Shown here: piece by piece, positions 58,497-64,000 of the stretch
Layout of the letters: every line of letters starts with the position of its first letter
Numbering within the stretch: the stretch's first letter is position 1
NCBI GenBank assembly: GCA_947652605.1
Contig: OX393576.1
Span: 53,048,966 to 53,112,965 of the forward strand
Length of the DNA stretch: 64,000 bases
Source of the DNA: Elmis aenea
Lineage: Eukaryota; Arthropoda; Insecta; Coleoptera; Elmidae
Direction of reading: 5' to 3'
Program-made: the position numbers and the translations under genes
The notes under the pieces: model-generated
The model's database searches: none
What the model saw: only the letters and a program-made list of their open reading frames with translations
What the model was told of the DNA's origin: nothing

Positions 58497-59083
58497 TGTA
58501 ATGTACGGTACTGTATTTCACCCTTGTGATAATCACGTTCGACTCCTTATCTAAATAGGCATACGACACTTATTAATTTAAATCAAAATCTCTTCAAAAC
58601 AAATAAAATAGAATATTTTATTAGTTTGTTATTCAACTTCAAATACCATAAATTTTCATACAGATAACGTATATTATTTTGGAAACAAATAAATTACTCT
58701 AATTTATTTGTCTACTTGTATAACACCAAAAAGCTCTCAGACATCTAATATACGCTAACTGTTTATCAGTATGAGAGTATGGCCTATGACCTATCTCATG
58801 CATGCTTAATATTGTAAAATCCATATACACCCCAAAACCATGAGCGAGGGGAGTATTAAGAACCAATGTTATAAAAGGTCCGATAACTAAAAAACAAAGG
58901 GTAACAGTAACAGATTCCAGAGAGAATCATTCAATTCTAAGCTCTCGCTTCCCTCAAGTTCAGATTATTACAAATTCAATTAGATATTAAAGCTATGTTA
59001 TAAATATATATATATGTGTGTTTTAAATAAATAAAGTTATAAAAAGTTAAGTGCGAGTTATTTCGAAAGCCAGTTCCATTACA
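58497..59083 (+). mobile_element. Solo LTR, 587 bp, TSD CAGT
   Basis: Starts TGTAATG and ends CATTACA, a 7-bp inverted terminal pair with the canonical TG...CA. CAGT flanks both sides (58493-58496 and 59084-59087). Inside, TATAAAAGG at 58870-58878 is a promoter TATA box and AATAAATAAA at 59026-59035 a polyadenylation signal, in the correct order for U3-R-U5. No internal retrotransposon genes remain, so it is a solo LTR left by LTR-LTR recombination. A 4-bp duplication suits Ty3/gypsy-type (or some Bel-Pao) elements. Orientation is inferred from TATA and poly(A) order. Confidence 0.85.
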
Positions 59084-59087
59084 CAGT

Positions 59088-60941
59088 GATGTTGATTACC
59101 AGAGTAGTGATTCTAGTGGAAGTAAAAGATATAATAGTGAAATATTTAAGTTTTCCATGACATTAGCGGCTGAAGAATATCAAACAATAAGATGTGAAGA
59201 AGTGGAATATGCTTGTAAAGACAAGTCTAATGTAAAGGAAGATCGTAATAGGTCAAACAGAAAATACCTAATATTAAAGCCTAGGGCGTGGAGTCATATA
59301 ATTTACCGAAAATTTCAAGAAAGTACAACACTTTCCTGTCAAATAGTATTTAAAAGAGTAAAATGCTTTAAAAATAGTGCGATTTTCGCAAACATTTTTG
59401 GTCAGTGCAAAGAATGTTCCTCAAAACTGGAAGCCATTTTACCATATGAAGTCGTAGATGAACAAGACGTTGTAGTGGACTGCACTTACACAGGTAATTT
59501 TAGAATAAAGCATATGTTGTTGTTGAAAAGACCGCTGTCGGGTTTAAAAAGACGGGAAGCTGTAGAAAAATTAACAACCCAAACTTTATCACCATCACTT
59601 TATCACCGCCAATTAGCATCAGATTATATGCAGTATGGTGAAACCGAACCGGCAGATTTGCCTAAATTATCTACATTGCGACAAGCAAAGTATCAGTCGA
59701 AACAAATAAATATTTTGCATAAAGATCCAATAGTAGCAATAGCCATGATGAAAAGTTCCCAAAAGTACAGTGGAATTATTAGAAATATTGGCTACAGCCC
59801 ATTCTTTGTCTACTATTGGAGTAATGCACAAATACATATTTATAGAAATTACTGCCAACAACATGTGTCTCGTATTATGATTGACGCAACTGGAGGAATT
59901 GTGAAAAAAATTCATCATTCTTGGGGAGAAAAATCCCCTCACATTTTTTTGTACAACATTGCTGTCAGGGATCCGTCAACGCAAAAACAGTATCCAGTTT
60001 GCAACATGCTTAGTGCGAGTCAAAACTCTAGAACCATTTATAATTGGCTTTCAGTTTGGCTAACAAGTGGCGCACTTGCACCGTATGAAATAGTAACCGA
60101 TATGTCAAGAGCATTAATTTATGCGTGTATTAATGCATTTACGCAATTTAAAACTTTGGATGAGTATGTTAATGCTTGTTTTAACATACTACAAGGAAAT
60201 GATATACCACATCCAAAGTGTTACCTGCGCAGCGATGTAGCGCATTTGATGAAACTTTTAAGTGGTTGGTCCAGCTTAAAAAATCAACATCGATTAACAA
60301 GAAAGTTTTATTTAAAAGCACTAGGGCAAGTAGTGCAAACTACTGATATAACTGACCTAAAAAATATTTTACGAGCGATCTGTACAGTAGCTTATTCTGA
60401 TACAGAAGGTGTAAGCATTACCAGTGGTTTGCCAACAACATGTGAACAGCAAAAGCAGTGGTTAACTCGAAGAATAGCTACTGGTACTACAGAAACCTGG
60501 GAAGAATATGTTAATAAATATGTAGAAGAAGAGGAGGACCTTACAGTTATTGAAAAGGAAACAAATGTTGTAAAAAAAAACCATTTTTATATGTTTGTTA
60601 ACTGCATAGCAGAAGATTGCAAAAACATGTCGTTATTGTCAGCGGAAGAGGGTGACAGAGGAAATCAACAAGTGCTACCAGAACTTATAATCGATCTTTT
60701 AAAAGTTAGTGATTTATTGCCACTATGGACAGGAATTATGAGGACAATTTTCAAATTCTCGCCATTAATAGCTAGCAGTGCCAGTGTAGAAAGTGATTTT
60801 AATGACATAAAAAATCGAATATTTGCACATAAAAAATTACCATTGAGAATAGAAGAATTTCTTCAAGATCATATACAAAGCATCGATGGTACATTAAAAT
60901 TGGCAGCTTCAGCAGAAAAACATCTGTCTGACTTAAACTAT
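59088..60941 (+). CDS. MULE transposase DDE core exon
   Basis: Open for 618 codons in the frame of the first part; the first ATG downstream of the LTR is 59157 and the unspliced frame stops at 60974. Numbering from that ATG: C84-x2-C87 (GQCKECSSKL) may form a zinc-binding domain before the core. The catalytic triad candidates are D243 in MIDATGGIVKK, D315 in EIVTDMSRAL and E545 in SASVESDFNDIKNR. C355-x7-H363 (CYLRSDVAH) lies between the second D and E, as the C/H pair does in MULE transposases. The stretch SQNSRTIYNWLSVWL fits the helix after strand 3. The exon ends at LSDLNY with donor GTAAGA. I infer a cut-and-paste transposase. No stops or frameshifts in this exon. Confidence 0.7.
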
Positions 60942-61431
60942 GTAAGAACGCAAAACAGTTTAATGTTAATATAGATTTACTAAAATATATGTTTTTTAGG
61001 CAACAGCATCCCAAAAAGAAGTACCTACAGAGAGGGAAAATATATACGATAAAGTTAGTATACAACATTAAAATAATTTTATGTATAAGTGAGTGTAGAC
61101 GTACAAAGCGTTACAAGATAATTTTTTGAACAGTCACATAAAAAACGTATTTATAATTAAGTAGATGCGATATAAAATTAGAAGTGTTCGACAAACTTTT
61201 CATAATAAAAATAGTACAGACAATAAATTAAAGCATTAGTAAAAAGTAAAACAATGTTAATTTTTTTTTAAATAATTTAAAATGCATCACTTAAAAGATC
61301 TTAATTTTAAATGCAAATAAGAAACATTATATGTTTTCACTTATGGTTGCCTTTATTTCCTAAACAGTATTTTAGTTTCTAACAATACACCACGATTACT
61401 TATATCTGTATGTGTGTAATTTGTTGGTATT

Positions 61432-61478
61432 GGTGTGCAAGCGTGCGTGTATGTGTGTGTGCACGCGCGTGTTTTGAC
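61432..61478. repeat. GT/CG alternating microsatellite
   Basis: A run of alternating purine-pyrimidine GTGCGTGTATGTGTGTGTGC followed by ACGCGCGTG lies within the first predicted intron of the MULE gene. It could adopt Z-DNA but there is no functional evidence. Confidence 0.6.
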
Positions 61479-61506
61479 ATACAATAATTACAGTACAAAT
61501 TTACAG

Positions 61507-61606
61507 TATTTTCATGAACAAAGTGAATCGCTAAATAAAGAAGATGACCCGAATAAAAATGTATCCAATGTTAAAAAACAGGAGGAAGCAGCCAGAGATA
61601 TTGTTG
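61507..61606 (+). CDS. MULE gene, small linker exon
   Basis: A 100-bp exon between acceptor TTTACAG and donor GTAAGT. It encodes about 33 residues of charged linker (YFHEQSESLNKEDDPNKNVS and onward) in the frame that follows the DDE exon and ends in phase 1, which fits the next exon. Similar acidic linkers separate domains in such proteins. Evidence is splice sites and frame only. Confidence 0.5.
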
Positions 61607-61773
61607 GTAAGTGATTATTAACAAACATATACAAATGTTTTCTAGCACGATAACAATATTTTTTCCAAGTTTTGTTTAAATTTTGCAATTAATTTTCATT
61701 TTTATCAACATAAACATTTAAAAATATCATACAGCTCGGCAAATGGCAATATGCATTTTACTCTTTTTTATAG

Positions 61774-62895
61774 GTAATAAAACCATGTGTTCGTCATGCC
61801 AACTAGATTTGGAACCGCTGTCAGCAATAGTGTGCGATTTATGCAATATTCCGTTACACAACAATAAAGGATGTTCCAGAATCATAGAAAATAAAACACT
61901 TTGTGTAAGCTGTTTCTCTAAATCAGAAAATAGCAAAGAATTATTAGAGGGCACAACCACAGAATCCTGGAGGGGATTAGATCTACCCCCCAAAAAACGT
62001 TTGCGTGCTTCGTATTTAGAAACGGAAACCGAATTCTTAGATACTCGTTTTAATGAACTAAAAAAAGTTGATGTAGTAGGTATTCTTAAAAATGGTCATC
62101 GGGAGGTACTACGCCCTATTAAAATTAATAATATTCAAGTTGTTTTATCAAACACTTGCGCTTTTGATTCGCTAGTGCAATTGTTGTGTACTGCCTATTG
62201 TGACAGTGCTACATTTCAAAATTATTTTATAACTCTTTCGAATACGATACCTCTGTGTACTATAGTCGATAAAATTGTAAAACGCGGTGTTAACAGCCAA
62301 ACATACAAAGCACGGGCACAATTGTTACTTAATGTTAGTGACAAGTCAAATTTGCCAGGGAATTTTGTGAGAATTGATGCTGTTGACAATATCACAAGCA
62401 CACTTATTAAAGTCGGCAAGGATATAACATGTGCAGTACAAAATATATCATGCTCCAAATGCAACTTCATAAAGAAACAAACTGACATAAATTTTATTAC
62501 CGTAGACGTTAACAACACACTTGAAAACCTAGAAAATTCATTTTTGGAAAAAATAACGCCACGTTCATTAAGGCAAAAATGTGTTTGCAAAGAACGTCTG
62601 GAAATAAAATATATACCATCTAAAACGCATTTATTTATCGAACCAAGTAACAGTTCTCATAAAACATTAGAGGTCTATACCTGTCTATATAAGATACGAT
62701 AATGTAAGTTACATATTAAGAGGTGCTGTTGGATACCAGGGGGATGAAAATAGCGACGAATACATTGGACATTTTATTGCTTTTTCACGAAGACACAATG
62801 AAAAGTGGGAAGAATATAACGATTTAAGAGATCGGAAGTTGTCTTGTTCCTCAACAAATAAAATTAGAGTGCAGTTATTGTTATACACTCCATAG
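61774..62895 (+). CDS. MULE gene, zinc-binding and USP-like cysteine protease exon
   Basis: The exon begins GNKTMCSSCQLDL; an ATG-initiated frame 61743-62702 includes 31 bases of intron. First comes a Cys-rich segment (CSSC, CDLC, C/H, CVSC) with RING/PHD-like spacing. Then a Cys box LSNTCAFDSLVQLLCTAY with the putative nucleophile at 62157-62159, similar to the NTC-x-DS-x-LQ box of ubiquitin-specific-type proteases. CSKC and CVCKE further on may be a second zinc site. A one-base shift near 62670 moves to the frame reading SYILRGAVGY, YIGHFIAFSRRHNEKWEEYN, with the catalytic-type His at 62770-62772 and Asn-Asp at 62818-62823, ending at TAG 62893-62895. The order Cys box, about 200 residues, GHF/Y-x-A-x4 His box and YND fits a C19-like peptidase. 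Substrate unknown. Confidence 0.6.
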
Positions 62896-64000
62896 GGGGT
62901 AGGCGATACATGTTAAATTTTTGTCACATTCAGGAGAATTAATTTCGTTTAATTTTGTTTTTTACTGTAATATTTTATTTTATTGTATAAGGGTATATTT
63001 ATTGTTGCACACTAATTACAATGTATTATGTGTGGTTGCAAAATACAATATAAATATAAATACTTTAAATTACTTTAATTTAGTACTATTCTAATAAAAA
63101 GTGTATCAAAATTATTTCTTTATAATTATTTTCTACAATATATGCAATTAAAAGTTGTTCTATAAAATTAAATACGTCTTCTAATCTTCATTTAAGGAAT
63201 TCGATTACTTTTTGGTCTATTACTTTTATTTGCTCGGATTACATTAAAAGCGTTATTTCTGCAAGTGTATATAATATTTTCCTACTGTCGACTATTATAA
63301 CTCTATTTCAATTATTATTATGTTTAAGTCAACATAAAACTGTCCAAAAATGTCTCCAGTTTATAATATTTTAGTGTGGCTATTTATCTTGCTGATTTTG
63401 TCTTTATTAATTTGTTATTGACTCAATATTAATTATAGGTTGTACAGGATGGTAAATTTTATATTTACTTAGCAATAAACTGTATCTTTGTTTTATATCA
63501 ACTGAGCAGAGTTTTATTTCCCTGCATAAACGCTGTTTTATGAGTAAAATTCACATTAGCTTAAATATAAAAGTTAGAAACAAAAGTGAAAACACCCTTG
63601 CAATTTTATCGTATAAGTGCTCGTAGTTTTAATCTGCTGACCAAATACCTTGCACTTCAGATGCCCAAGGATCTAGCATGCTAATGGTTTAGTAACACAT
63701 TTTGCAAATTATTATCTTTAAAGTACCACTTCAGTTAGGTGTTTAAAACATATCACTGGCTCTCTTGTTTATTTTACAGAAATTTGTGGTTTGTTAGTAA
63801 CATTCGACAATTGTTAGCAACACCAGCTTAACGCGTTCCCTGTTGAACTGATCACAAATAAAAAATTTACTTTACGAAATTTGTAGCTTTTGTATATTTA
63901 CAAAATAATAATGCTGTTAGACTATGCATGCATTTCAGGCTTAAATCTCTCATGAAACAATTCATGTACAAGTCGTTTAATTTATATCGCCTTCAAAACC
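62896..64000. other. AT-rich DNA downstream of the MULE gene
   Basis: No polyadenylation site could be singled out among many AATAAA-like words. Searching by eye for an inverted match to 57.2-58.2 kb as a MULE terminal repeat gave nothing. No coding signal. Confidence 0.4.

Larger units (their letters stand above)
58203..62895 (+). pseudogene. Spliced Mutator-like (MULE) transposase with C-terminal ubiquitin-protease-like domain
   Basis: Predicted coding exons: 58203-58496 plus 59088-60941 (one exon, split by a solo LTR), 61507-61606 and 61774-62895. Introns 60942-61506 and 61607-61773 have GTAAGA/GTAAGT donors and TTTACAG/TTTATAG acceptors and keep the reading frame at both joins. The product, roughly 1,100 residues, would carry an N-terminal region, a DDE catalytic core, a Cys-rich zinc-binding segment and a USP-like cysteine-protease domain. 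The copy is disabled by the LTR and by one frameshift near 62670, otherwise open. Single proteins with this order occur in insect genomes as uncharacterised transposon proteins (from memory, not searched). MULEs with other protease domains (plant Kaonashi, ULP-like) are known. The MULE terminal repeats were not found. Confidence 0.65.

Noticed and set aside
62222..62590. 122-codon minus-strand ORF
   Set aside because: Antisense to the protease exon of the MULE gene, which has recognisable domain boxes on the plus strand.
54972..62895. Satellite array as the tandem-repeat terminal region of the downstream MULE (as in FB elements)
   Set aside because: No inverted counterpart of the array was found after the gene up to 64000, and the array joins an unrelated ORF1 fragment on its left. 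A copy beyond the window could revive the idea.

Overview
This is AT-rich animal genomic DNA, most likely from an insect with a large, transposon-filled genome. The repeat types fit an arthropod: long fold-back MITEs starting CAGGGTG at TA targets, RTE/Jockey-type non-LTR retrotransposons, mariner, hAT, pogo-like and piggyBac-like pieces, and a Mutator-like (MULE) transposase gene with insect-style introns. There are no operons, ribosome-binding sites, CRISPR arrays, rRNA or convincing tRNA genes. I found no recognisable host protein-coding exon. The species cannot be named from this window.

Layout. 1-10 kb: retrotransposon tails, a TTAA-flanked MITE, a Harbinger-type MITE, then a dense block of very long palindromes: three nested elements (4.1-6.4 kb), a 1.7-kb hairpin, and a fold-back element that keeps a remnant helix-turn-helix ORF. 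10-25 kb: silent AT-rich DNA broken by an RTE reverse-transcriptase relic split by a MITE, another 1.1-kb palindrome, an RNase H-bearing retroelement relic, a Jockey-type relic and a hAT transposase relic, then two more fold-back elements. 25-54 kb: mostly unannotatable AT-rich DNA with small MITEs (pogo-like, hAT-like with clear target duplications), a second hAT relic, a promoter-like stretch at 41.35 kb, a mariner pseudogene split by a truncated retroelement, and an RTE C-terminal relic. 54.3-57.2 kb: an ORF1 fragment of a non-LTR element running into a GC-richer tandem array of about 16 units of about 134 bp.

58.2-62.9 kb holds the most gene-like locus. It is a spliced Mutator-like transposase gene whose exons join in frame to encode an N-terminal region, a DDE transposase core, a cysteine-rich zinc-binding segment and a C-terminal ubiquitin-protease-like (papain-fold) domain with recognisable Cys and His boxes. 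The copy is broken twice: a 587-bp solo LTR with a 4-bp target duplication (CAGT) sits in the first coding exon, and a one-base frameshift lies just before the His box. Outside these breaks the reading frame is open, so the copy is a young fossil.

Throughout the window insertion order can be read from interrupted coding sequences and target duplications: solo LTR into MULE, truncated retroelement into mariner, hAT-like MITE into RTE, and palindrome into palindrome.
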